Assembly: GCA_032207245.1 (NCBI GenBank)
Contig: CM063510.1
Span: 45,731,015-45,795,014 of the forward strand
Direction: 5' to 3'
Length of the DNA stretch: 64,000 nucleotides
DNA from: Pardosa pseudoannulata
Lineage: Eukaryota > Arthropoda > Arachnida > Araneae > Lycosidae
Every line of letters begins with the position of its first letter. Within the stretch, counting starts at the first letter, position 1. The notes beneath the pieces are model-generated. The model saw nothing but the letters and a program-made list of their open reading frames with translations. It did not search any database and was not told the origin of the DNA. Both the position numbers and the translations under genes were made by a program. Shown here piece after piece: positions 48,039 to 60,080 of this stretch.

Positions 48039-48217
48039 GCCGAATGATAGCCGATTGGTTAGGGTGCTGGCCTTCGGTACCGGAGGTCGTAGGTTCGAAT
48101 CCCGCTGTGGCATAGATGTTCGTTTCCGTTCGGAATCGCCTTTCATCTGTAGGTTCCGGTCTCATTAGCCGTTGTTTTACAAAAGGTAGACCGTAGTACT
48201 CCAAGCCAAACCAAACT
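48039..48217 (+). mobile_element. tRNA-Arg-derived SINE
   Basis: A full-length copy: AGCCGATTGGTTAGGGTGC, loop CTTCGGT, B box GGTTCGAATCCCG, body and CCAAACCAAAC tail. The target duplication is unclear. It happens to carry two long minus-strand frames that are not genes. Confidence 0.92.
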
Positions 48218-49966
<1,749 letters not shown>

Positions 49967-50749
49967 GTGATGAGGCGATTTAGATCAGATATTTAATTGT
50001 TTCATTCATTCAAGAAGTAAAATGTTCGGGATCTAAATCTGACCTCATCACATTGTTGTATATAGAGGACCAAGGACCATAAATTTCGATTTAATGGATA
50101 TTATAGTCTTGTACGATTGTCTTGGGCGGGGTTCTGATTCCAGTCCCAGATAAGAATCCCATCCCCGTACTTCACATTAAATAAGAATGTACCTTTGTGG
50201 AGTATTTATGACTCCCGAAGGGACAGGGCCCAATTAGAAGGAATAAGGTTGTTCACGTTGGTGGTCTCAGGGCGGGGTTTGGTCAGACCAATGAAATTCT
50301 GGCAACTATCCCGATTGGAAGACAAGAAGGAGGAGGGGACAAAGTTTGAGATAATAAAATGTGAAAAATCTAAAAAATGAGGAGATGGATTAGAAGGTTC
50401 CAAAGAAATGGATTAGAAGGTCCCAAAGGGATGGATTAGAAGGTCCCAAAGATGATGAATTAGGAGGTCCCAGAGTAGTTTGGTTCGGAGGTCCCAAAAG
50501 AATGTGCTCGATAGTCCAGCCAAGTCCGCCAGAAAGTTTCCTGCACAAAGTAGTACAGCCGGACCCCAAAGACTCAGGAGAAAGCCCCTGACGATGTCTG
50601 TAACAGATCAACGGATGATGTAAAGATTCCCTCTCCTGATCAGCTATTGATACCCTTCAACCAGAAGTGTTCCGGGCCCAACATTTTAGACCCACAAAGG
50701 TACCCATTTTGCATTACATTTTGAAATCGAGATTAGGTCCTCTCTCTGC
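49967..50749 (+). repeat. Dispersed repeat (family Q), plus-strand copy
   Basis: Starts TTGTGATGAGGCGATTTAGA and ends GATTAGGTCCTCTCTCT. Inner blocks AAGTAAAATGTTCGGGATCT, TGATTCCAGTCCCAGAT and ATAAGAATGTACCTTTG recur on the other strand at 52603-53434. The first 87 bases form a foldback (TGTGATGAGG...CCTCATCACA). Confidence 0.8.
50383..50505 (+). repeat. Minisatellite inside repeat Q, about 29-bp unit
   Basis: GATGGATTAGAAGGTCCCAA and variants repeat four to five times. The family member at 52603-53434 lacks the array, so it expanded in this copy. Confidence 0.8.
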
Positions 50750-51072
50750 TTACAGTATTTACCTAAGTGTATAAAAAATTGTCAGAAGTAATTTTGAATA
50801 GATTGACTAAGCTTACTTATTTACTTATTACTGGTTTTGTAAATAGATGTATAAATATTTTATAATAAATTTACTTTTTTTATTAAGCTAGTCTCAGTTG
50901 CTATCATTTTAGCGGTTAGTTTATTCTTCATATTTATGTCTGTAATTTCTCAGAACGTGTGGTTAAATTGTAGTAAAAAAAATATTTAACACAATGCAAT
51001 TTAAAATAAATCCCACTATACATTTGATCACAGGTTGATACTTAAATATATAACGAGGACTACACGACAATA
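50750..51072. other. AT-rich spacer
   Basis: No supported feature. Confidence 0.5.
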
Positions 51073-51161
51073 TTCTGAGGCTGTTCGCACATTTGTTTGA
51101 CAGTTTTCCTTAGCGGTATTAAAAAATTATTTGTTGTAAAATAAATAATTGCAACTGTACT

Positions 51162-52205
51162 ATGTATTTAAAAGTCAAAATTATTGTCTACTGCTTGAGA
51201 GGTTTTATTTTATTCGTTTTAACGAAGCAGTGGTTCGAAGGCTATATTTATGCTTTTTCTAAAGAGAAGTATTCATATTCCGTTATCCAAAAACAATGTG
51301 AGGGTCATGGTGTTGTGATATCTAAAGCGTTGATAGGTCATATCGTCATAAAGAAAGTCAAATTGGAGCCTCAAAAGTATCCAAGGAAAAACGAACATTT
51401 TCGACTATTGCAAAGGTACGTTGTTTAACTTTAAAATAAAATATCCCTAGTTAATAAACAGTTGCAAAATCATTAAAATTCTAGGTTCCACTGTAAACAA
51501 AATAATGAACGATGATTTAAATCTAAAGAAAGAGAGAAACGCAATGTGCATAGTCTTTCTCAAAAGTATAACGCTGAACGCAGGACAAGCTGCAGAATTC
51601 TCCTTGAAAAACATTTATCCAAAGAAAAATGAAAAAAAAATGTTACAATAGATGAATCATGGGTGTATTTAAATTATTGCAACAAAAAGTGAACCATTTA
51701 TTATTATAAAAGGGGAGAAAAAATTTAAGTACATGATTCAAAGTATCGAAAGAAAGTTTTTCTAAGAGATTCATGATTGTTGCTGGTTTTTCATATAATG
51801 GCAAGTTAAAAATAAAGAGAGTTGAAAAAATGTCAAGGTTAACTCCAAATGCTCTCAGGAAATATATTTTATCGCCAGTTTTTCTGAATGAAATACCTGT
51901 AGTGCAATCAATCTGTGGAACTCCATTAAGACAAAGCTAGCACTCACACATCAAAATCCACTATAAATTTCCTAAAAGAAATGGAACAAAAAACCGGTAT
52001 CAATGCCATACCCTTCACTGATATCAATACTAAATCTCCCGATGTATCACCTACGAATTTTTGTGTTTTCGGACTTTTAAAATCTGCATTATCCAAACTT
52101 CGTCCCACAACAATTTCAGGCCTCTCAAAAGCTGTCCAGGAGGAATGGAATAGAATACCTCTTCTGACAATTCAAAAGTTTCGTGTAGCTCTCGTTTATA
52201 TTTAG
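51162..52205 (+). pseudogene. Tc1/mariner-superfamily transposase, frameshifted
   Basis: The N-terminal part carries a helix-turn-helix-like segment (KEKYSYSVIQKQCEGHGVVI, then SKALIGHIVIKK). Further on, TIDESWVYLNYCNKK gives the first catalytic aspartate, and TIYYYKRGEK follows it. The last segment reads DKASTHTSKSTINFLKEM and FTDINTKSPDVSPTNFCVFG, then LLKSALSKLRPTT. SPD carries a third acidic residue that is aspartate, not glutamate. Spacing suggests a DDxD lineage rather than classical Tc1. Several frameshifts and stops break the frame between 51420 and 51980. In intact relatives this enzyme cuts and pastes at TA. Inactive here. Confidence 0.82.
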
Positions 52206-52418
52206 GTATTTACCTATGATCAAATTTATAGTGGTTATTTATTTTGTTAGTCACAAAGACTAAATATTATTTGGGTTGCGTTGTGTAGATTATTTAAGTT
52301 TAAATTCAACCACAGGTTCTAAGACACTACAGACTTAAAATTAAAAAAAATAAACTAATAAGCTAAATTAAGAGTAACTGAAATCAGCTTAAAATAAAAA
52401 TAAGCAAATTTATTATAA

Positions 52419-52421
<3 letters not shown>

Positions 52422-52472
<51 letters not shown>
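52422..52472. repeat. (TA)25 microsatellite
   Basis: Uninterrupted TA dinucleotides inside the 51073-53581 element. Confidence 0.95.
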
Positions 52473-52474
<2 letters not shown>

Positions 52475-52602
52475 CTAATATACAAAAATTTGATCAAGTT
52501 TCATAAAATTTACTTTTTTAACACGTTCAGTTAGGTACCACACTAATTAAGATTTGACAATCATAATTTTCGATTACTTAGGTAATTATATATATATATA
52601 TA

Positions 52603-53434
52603 AGAGAGAGGACCCAATCGCACATTCAAATATTTATAATGAATACGTTTGTGGATTTATTTGGTGTGCCAGGAACACCGCTGATTGGGAGCTGTCTAAG
52701 ACTGGGTATAGATAATCTCGACTGGTGTAGTAGAAATTTTCAATCTTCCGTACCACATCTGGTCAAGGTCTTTCTTCTGAGTATTTGGGGTGCTGCCGTA
52801 ATATTGCGACACAAGAACACTGCTTTTAGCCGTGAAAAGTTCCAACGTTTCCGAATCTCTGTCAAACTCATGGCTATTCTCTTGGCCTCCCTAAGTCTCA
52901 CTGTCACAATCGTCTCCTCCGACTTCTGACCTCTGACAGTCGGACTTCTCTACTCAACTGCCGAACACTCTCACTGTCTTGACTTTTGCTTATTTTATAT
53001 TATTTTCATTTCTGTACTTTCTTACTTCTTTTCGTCCAATCAGGAGGGCTGTATAAATCTACTGGGCTCCTTTAACCCACCTTGAAACCGCAAACATGGG
53101 AAAAACCTTGTCCCTTCAAATTGTGTACTGTCCCTTAGGGACTCATAAGTAACTCTCCAAAGGTACATTCTTATTTACTGTCATGTACGAAGACGTGCTT
53201 CTAATCTGGGACTGGGATCAGAATCCCGTCCGAGAATCCCGCACACGACGAAAAAATCAGTTCAATTAGTTTTTATTGGTCCCCTCTCCTTTACAAAAGA
53301 TAGTCAGTTTTAGATCCCAAGCATTTTACTTATCGTATCAATTAATAGCAATTATATTAATTAATTAATTATATTAATTATATCAATTATATCAATTATC
53401 AATTATATAAATAATCTAAATCGCCTCATCACAA
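52603..53434 (-). repeat. Dispersed repeat (family Q), inverted copy inside a transposon
   Basis: On the minus strand it starts TTGTGATGAGGCGATTTAGA and ends GATTGGGTCCTCTCTCT, matching 49967-50749. The arms are separated by about 1.9 kb. A 96-codon frame at 52639-52929 lies inside the repeat on the opposite strand and has no counterpart in the other copy. Confidence 0.8.
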
Positions 53435-53591
53435 AAAGGCATTATTATCCTGAATATTACGGTATCGCCTGAAAGTTCAGAATAAGGGCTATCAAATAGA
53501 AGATTTCAAACACAAGAATTTTATGTAATTTACTTTTGTGACTACATCATACATCATCTAAAAATGTGTGAACAGCCTCTGTATATATGGG

Positions 53592-54140
53592 TGTGTATAT
53601 GTACAATATATCAAAATTATTACATTAAATATCTATCTGAAATTCTCCTTTCTCCTATTTAAAAAATCTTTGATTCCAAATTTCCCAGCTTTAAAATTTC
53701 AAATTTAAAGAAATGCTCAACAACTTAAATTCCTTTCACCCGTTTCCCAAAACTAACGCTAGAATAAATGCTAGTTTTCTGTTCACTGTCCACATTATTC
53801 AGCTGTCCCAGGAAAATAGTTTCTCTCCTCCAATAACTAAATTACTACCCCAGTGGCTTTCGAACTAACTTAAATGATCAAAGTTCATTCTCCACTCCCC
53901 CAAATTATTAAAAATTTATTGGTACATAATCAAGTCATTCTCTCACTCTGGGGCTGACACTACCGACAATGTGTATATTTTTCATCATTCCCCGCATATT
54001 TCTTGTCTTGTAAAGACGGGGAGTTTCTATTCTCAATAAAGTTCCACAACGTTGGAATAACCTTTTTTTAATGCCTGCACAACTGAAAACTCCTTAAGTA
54101 TATTATTTTTCCAGTATGCCAAGATGATTAAAATCGTCTA
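53592..54140 (+). repeat. Microsatellite-bounded repeat (family R), diverged copy 3
   Basis: AATATATCAAAATTATTA at the start, then CGTTTCCCAAAACTAACG, TTTTCTGTTCACTG, CAGCTGTCCCAGG and CAATAAAGTTCC in the order seen in copies 1 and 2. Preceded by a short TATATGGGTGTGTATATG tract. Confidence 0.6.
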
Positions 54141-54371
54141 ATTTCAAGTGTAATCAGTAAAAGATGATCCCGTCGTTTACAAATATATAAAAAATAATAA
54201 AATAATTTTATTTTAATTTTTAATTTTTAATTTTAATCTGATCATAAAATAAAATAAGAGTCAGAAAAAAAATTTTCCAGGGAATAATTCTGAATTTTTT
54301 ACTATGTCCCTCTTCCTGGTTTGAAATAAAGGAAGTATTATAATCGGAAAAAGTTTCATTCTATAACTTTA
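54141..54371. other. AT-rich spacer
   Basis: No supported feature. Confidence 0.5.
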
Positions 54372-54373
54372 TA

Positions 54374-55378
54374 CACTGTCTACGAATAAGTGTTTGGACA
54401 CCTATGATAGAAAAGAAAAACTAACTTTATTCAAAATCAATAGTTGGTAGAGCCTCCACGAGAGGCAATTACCGGGACATACTCTCAGAACTCCGGGACA
54501 TACTCTCCACATGTCTTTGTATTATAGCTAGTGGTATTGTCTTCCATTCAGCTTGGAAGTAGACATAAAAGTTCCTTCACCAATTCTGGATGGGTAGTGC
54601 ACCTCTTAATTCTGTGATCCAACTTGTCTCATAGTTTCTTGATAGGGTTCAGGTCTGGGCTCTAGGCAAGCCAATGCATTCGATGAACTCCATTGGCACC
54701 ATACCAAGCCTTGGTTAACCTCAAAACATGGCAACTGGCATTGTCTTCCTGATAATAACAGGGGTCCGAACGGCAAAGGGTGAACCTTGATTCGTATCTT
54801 CAAAGAACCCTTTTCTACTGATCTTTGGTCCAATTTCGATGTGCTTTGCACCACATTAACCGAGCAGTGCGGTTGGACTTTGTGATCAAAGGCTTATGGG
54901 CAGCAGCAAGACCATGAAAACCAAGCAGATGTTCTTCCTTACGGATGGTATTCATTGAAACAATACTCCCGCATGCCTGTTGAAACTCGTCGGGAATGAA
55001 GGCCATCGGTTGGGTGCGTTTGTTCCGAATTTCTCTGGACAGCACTCGTCGGTCTCTATCTCCCAGTTTCGTTGGTCTGCGACTCGGGGCACATTCCGAC
55101 AATCATCGCTCACCTTCCACTTCTTAATTACATAGGCCACTGTCGATTTTGGATACTTCAGATCGCTAGATATGTCCCTTAAGGATCGGCCACATTTGTG
55201 ATACCCGATAATTATACCTTTCTCGAAATGAGAGAGTTCCGGACTGCGCGGCATCTTGTGTGCGATTAATGCCGATGCTGTTTCCTACCTGGTGTATACC
55301 GGAGGAGGCCGTGACGTATTTCAGGACCGCAGATATCGTCATTTGCATAGGTGTCCAAATACTTATTGGTAGACAGTG
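54374..55378 (-). mobile_element. Tc1-type transposon, second copy, minus strand
   Basis: Ends CACTGTCTACGAATAAG and CTTATTGGTAGACAGTG, with TA at 54372-54373 and 55379-55380. Same family as 9391-10086 but 1005 bp long, so it was shortened by a different deletion. Confidence 0.95.
54470..55254 (-). pseudogene. Tc1 transposase, N-terminal half plus C-terminal scraps
   Basis: From ATG 55254 the protein reads [39 protein letters not shown] and PRVAD. After a one-base shift the next frame (to 54815) gives RRPTKLGDRDRRVLSREIRN, KRTQPMAFIPDEFQQA, EEHLLGFHGLAAAHKPLI and WCKAHRNWTKDQ. This covers both DNA-binding helix-turn-helix halves and the linker to the catalytic core. A further jump leads to WYGANGVHRMHW-like and LEPRPEPYQETM fragments of the C-terminus. 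The segment with the first two catalytic aspartates is deleted and the C-terminal motif is out of frame. It preserves more of the linker than the copy at 9515. Confidence 0.92.
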
Positions 55379-55409
<31 letters not shown>

Positions 55410-55443
55410 ATATATATATAAATATAGATATGTATAGATATAG

Positions 55444-55476
<33 letters not shown>

Positions 55477-55500
55477 TATATAAATATATATAGATATAGA
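55379..55500. repeat. TA/GATA microsatellite abutting the Tc1 end
   Basis: TATATA, GATATA and a GAGAGAGAGA stretch begin directly at the TA target copy of the transposon. Confidence 0.93.
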
Positions 55501-55540
55501 TCCAGATATTAAAATAGATAAAATGTATATTGAATTTTAT

Positions 55541-55596
55541 AAATAAAGGCTTCTTAGTACGTTTATAAGTATAAACGTACTAAGAAGCCTTTATTT
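55541..55596. repeat. Perfect 27-bp hairpin with 2-bp loop
   Basis: The left arm (55541-55567, starting AAATAAAGGCTTC) and the right arm (55570-55596, ending GAAGCCTTTATTT) are exact reverse complements around AG. Partial copies of TTACGTTTATAAG follow at 55597-55630. Confidence 0.93.
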
Positions 55597-55639
55597 TATT
55601 ACGTTTATAAGCCTTTATTACGTTTATAAGTCATTCATG

Positions 55640-56894
55640 TGAAAATGAGTACGTTCGTTAAAATTTAAACACTGAAATTTTTCGTGATTATTTAACATAC
55701 TTTAGTTTGTACAAAGAACTAAAAAGACCACGCTAACGCCAGTCATTAGATTTCCCAACTTTTCTTGTTCTCAACTTGTGTTGTCAGGTTATTTGTACAT
55801 GACATCAGTATTACAATAATGTATGGTATTTTTTCTTATACATGACTTTAAAATCATATGCAAATTGAAAAATACCAACCTCAGAATAAACTAAATATGA
55901 CTAAACATAAAATCTTAAGAATACACAAAGCTGTATCACAGAGACAAAATTCATAAAATTATCCATCCCTAATTTTTTTTTATTTACAGTACTTTCTGTA
56001 CTCTTAATACATGAGAAAACAAAATAAGATAAGGTTTTTTTGTTGGATAAGCAGGCAACCGCTGAATAAAAAGCAAAATTTTACCCCGGTTAATATTTAG
56101 CAAAAATGTAAATTCGAAAAAAAAAATTATTTTCGGGACATGTACTTAATGAGATTTTTACTGTGACATGTAGTGCAAACTTTCGTAACTTTGCAGCACA
56201 AACACTAAATGCAAGCAAGCTTTATATATTTTAAACTGCTTTATTCGATTTTTTTATGTTAAAAGGATGACACATTCTCAAAATATGACGCTGTTTGAAA
56301 CCTTTATGAGAATAAATTACCCGAAATGACAGTAACACTTTATAAATAACATGATACGGGCTTAAATTATGTGAGATATATGTACATGTATATAAAAACA
56401 GAAAATTAAGAATGTGTACCCATAAATAATGGGTATGTAAAAATCTAACAAATAATTAAAAATTATATAAAGTAGCAGATAAATGTTTAAAAGCATAAAA
56501 AAGATATATTGCAACTCATACATCAAATTCTGATAGCATTTTTTAATACGTACTTTCATTACGTTAATATTATTGAAAGAGACAACGGATATGAGGCTGA
56601 CAAAAAATATGACTGCCACCTGCAACCTATCAAAAAGAATGAGAAAAAAAGTCGCGCTTCCAAATTTCGTTAAGTCAAACTCTCAGCGATGACACATAAA
56701 TCTAATGTATTACTTGAAATCTCGGCTATATGTGTTTTTCTTTTGAAAAAACCAGCGTAACCAGTGTAGAAGAGTTTATATTCGTTAAAGCATACATACA
56801 TTTATGTAGTCAGCAGAAAGGTTAGAATCTCATATATTTGAGAAATAGCTCATACTTAATTAAAGTCCATACTCAGCAAATATTCTACACTTAG
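55640..56894. other. AT-rich, no gene recognised
   Basis: No supported feature. Confidence 0.5.
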
Positions 56895-57622
56895 GTTGAT
56901 TTATTGGTTTGTTTGAAGAACTAAGGCTACTATTTGTCTGAATTACATGGTAATAAGACCGGGACTGCTTAACCCTTTTTATCCTCACGGTACTTATAAG
57001 TACAGCTTCAATGAAACATCTGTATATTCCTAATAAAGCCGTTTTTCCTGACGATACTCACAAGGACATGAACGATGCAGTTCCTGCAGAAGAAAAGAAG
57101 TGACAGCAATAATGAGGAGTCCTTTTTATTCGCATAGTAAGGATTTTATAATTGGGCTGTTGCATTCACAGGTCATTTTGTGGTAGATTTGATACACGTG
57201 TTGTTCAATTAAGTAAATCTAGTGGTTTATTACCAGTTATTTGGTACTATTATACTTAGACTTATAATAGAGACTTAGACTTCTATACTTCTCAGGTAAG
57301 CATTTCATTTGTTTTATTCATAATTTAATGTTTTATTTTCTATTATAGAATCAAAAATACATATTGGTATTATAAAGTACCAGCTGCAAAATTAACTACC
57401 AAAATACAGTAAAAATTAATTTTCTTTTTTCTACGATAATTCTCCATTAAACTTATCTAGTGATGCAAAAATGCAGTAAGAAAGTTGAGGGTAAATTAAT
57501 TCAGGATATAAAGCGTTAAAACCGATTCCAAGTGGCTACGAACATCTATGCCAGCAGTAGGATTCAAACCCACAAACGCTTCTACCGAAAAGCACCGTCT
57601 TAACCACCTGCCCAGAGTTTGG
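56895..57622 (-). mobile_element. tRNA-Arg-derived SINE split by a TTAA element
   Basis: The minus-strand 3' half (tail near 56895-56915, body AATAAGACCGGGACTGCTTA) ends at 56972. The 5' half resumes at 57520 (AACCGATTCCAAGTGGCTAC, GGATTCAAACCCAC). Deleting 56973-57519 restores the normal CTGCTTAAA..CCGATTCC order of the family. Confidence 0.85.
56973..57515. mobile_element. 543-bp piggyBac-type MITE in a SINE, TTAA target
   Basis: TTAA is duplicated exactly at 56969-56972 and 57516-57519. The ends CCCTTTTTATCCTCA and, inverted, CGCTTTATATCCTGA form an imperfect inverted repeat. TTAA targets and CCCTTT-like ends are the signature of piggyBac elements. Inside, GTACTTATAAGTAC is a subterminal palindrome. 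A short frame (MNDAVPAEEKK) could be a remnant of the transposase start. No catalytic sequence remains. Confidence 0.88.
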
Positions 57623-59244
57623 CCCTAAAAGGTCAGTCAAAGTGTCAAGAAGATGTGAAAGAGTTTCCATAATAAAAGATTAAAATTTGGTGATCTGTAC
57701 AAAAAACTCAGAATGCTAAACTTACTACCTGCGAACATCATTGCGGTACCAAAGATCAACTCTCTACTCATTCGAAAACCGTTAGTGCAAAACTTTAAAA
57801 ACAGCTTTAGGTTCTGACTACTCTGCTCTTTCAAAGACGTCTACGGTGTGTTTTATTGTTTAGCATTAAAAGTTAATTTATCTCGTTTTCTTACGCGTCT
57901 AAGTAAGCTTGAAAGATTAACGGGCATTATAAAATAGTGTGATTATCCTACTATTTTTGAAATATTTTTTGCATGATAATGAAGCTTGTCGTACGGAGTC
58001 TACAGTAAGTTAATTTAAATTCCGTTGTTAAATGTTAGTACCAAATTTCTAATTTGCATAGAAATCATTAGAATATCTTTCATTACAGTAATTTCGGAAT
58101 AATCTAGATCTTACGGCTATAGAAAATCGTATGGTCTTTATTCAGAAAAATAATTTGAAGCCTACAACTTTAACATACTGGGAAAAATTATTTACAATAT
58201 TTATCACAGTGAAGTTTCTGAAATTTATGTTTATAAACTCTTGAATAATATGCCGTAATGCCTTAAAACTGTAATTAAGAAAAACAGTGAAATAACTCAG
58301 GACTGAAAATTTTTTTTACGAAATAAAAATATTATTTTTCGGATGAAACGGTACTAGAATACTGAGTTATTAATATATTATTTTTGAAAAGAAAAATTTT
58401 ATAGTTTTAGTTTGTATTTAGTAAAAATTAAAGAAAAGTATTATATAATCGCAGATGTATATTTTTTTTTCTTCTTTGTAACTAAGCAAGTTTAGTTATT
58501 TAAAACTGTTAGTAATCATTCTTATGAGTATAAAGCACCATTATGTAAGCAATAATTATGTAAGTAAAAAGCTTTAAATAAGCTTTTCATGGAATGCATT
58601 TCTATTTTGATCCATCACTCTATGTATTACATATTTATTAAATAGTTTCAGTAAGTGTGTGGAAGAGATACTTTAAAAAGTAATAACAACTTATAATTCT
58701 ACATTTAAAATCGCACACTAAAAGATGTGTCATTCTTATGTTCAAATTGAAGTTCTTATAAACAGAAATCGAATAACAGTTTTTTTAAAGACTGCATCTA
58801 CATTAAACTATTCTCTATTTTATCGATTCTGAATAAAATGCCTTAACTGCTTTTTTTTACAGCGGTCTTTCGTGAGGTAAAAATCTGCAGAGTTTGGGGC
58901 TCCTTTTTTCACTTCTTTTCCTTTCTTTCCTCAAACTATTATTTTTGCTGCCACAAGAATCTATCATCAATAGAAGCAGCAGCCTCGAGAACCAATTTAT
59001 AAATCAATACGTTAAGAAATATAATATTTGCATATTTTACTCTCTAACTCTAGATTTAATCTGAAATAATAAGGATTTTTTTTTGCTTTATATTAAATTT
59101 CTTACAATGTTAAAATGTGGCATCCATTTAAGGTGTTCAGATCGAAACTAAACAATGGTGTATTTATAATTATTTTATTTTACTCTTAGTTTATAAATAT
59201 AAATCTTATTATTTCGTTATCATTTTACATACCCATTTGTGTAT
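57623..59244. other. AT-rich, no gene recognised
   Basis: No supported feature. Confidence 0.5.
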
Positions 59245-59945
59245 TTGCATATAATTTACCTTCGTTTTACGAGCACATTTTTAGAATCATAATAATTTAT
59301 GAATTTAAAAAACTGTGTTTTTTGAAAATAAAATACTTTCTTTCATACACTCATCTCAAAAAATCACTAAATCTTCATACACAATACAACGTCATACCAA
59401 CGTTAATCTGTACATGTTGAAAAAGCAGCGGATAGAGTTGATGATTTTTTTTCTAATACAGAATGTATGGGTTTAATCCATGATAGGAAACAATTACAAC
59501 AGGTTAAATAAATCCGTTGGAATATTTTGGCTATCACACGAGTATTCCCTGTATTCTTCATCTGGAAAAGTAATCGTAAATTGATGTTATGTATTTTCAT
59601 ATTAATTACCTTCGTTTTACTAGTACATTTCTAGAATCATAAGAATTTATGAATTTAATAAACTGTGTTTGTATGAAATTAAAATACTTTATTTCAAACA
59701 TTCATCTCAGAAAATCACTAAACCCTCATACACAATACAGTACAAATGTCTTACCAAGGTTAACCTGTACATATTGAAAAAACAACGGATGGAGTAAAGG
59801 ATTCCATTTTCCCGATGAAGAATGCGTGGGTTTAATCCGTGATAGTAAACAATTTCAACAGGTTAAATGAATCCGTTGGAATATTTTGGCTATCACACGA
59901 GAAATCCGTGTATTCTTCATCTGGAAAAGTAATTGTAAATTGAAT
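59245..59945 (+). repeat. Tandem duplication, about 350-bp unit
   Basis: Units 59245-59594 and 59595-59945 share TTACCTTCGTTTTAC, AGAATCATAA, ATCCGTTGGAATATTTTGGC and GTATTCTTCATCTGGAAAAG in order, with moderate divergence. Confidence 0.9.
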
Positions 59946-60080
59946 CAGTTTCTTTTTAACGCGTAAAGATATTTTTATTCGTAAATCTTATAAATGTTTG
60001 GTCCTATGTGACCAAAAGTAATTTCTGAAAACCACAGAAAACGAAGTCCCAATTATTTCCATACAAGTTTTTACTATGTA

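Larger units (their letters stand above)
51073..53581 (+). mobile_element. Tc1/mariner-superfamily element relic, 2.5 kb
   Basis: Left end CTGAGGCTGTTCGCACATTT and, inverted, right end CAGAGGCTGTTCACACATTT differ at two of 20 positions. TA lies at or near both edges. A decayed transposase fills 51162-52205. Between it and the right end sit a TA microsatellite and the inverted repeat Q copy, which account for the excess length. Confidence 0.75.

Noticed and set aside
47896..48204. 102-codon minus-strand frame
   Set aside because: It is the antisense of a plus-strand SINE and its flank.
52639..52929. 96-codon frame with a hydrophobic end
   Set aside because: It lies within repeat Q, is not open in the sister copy at 49967-50749, and shows no domain.
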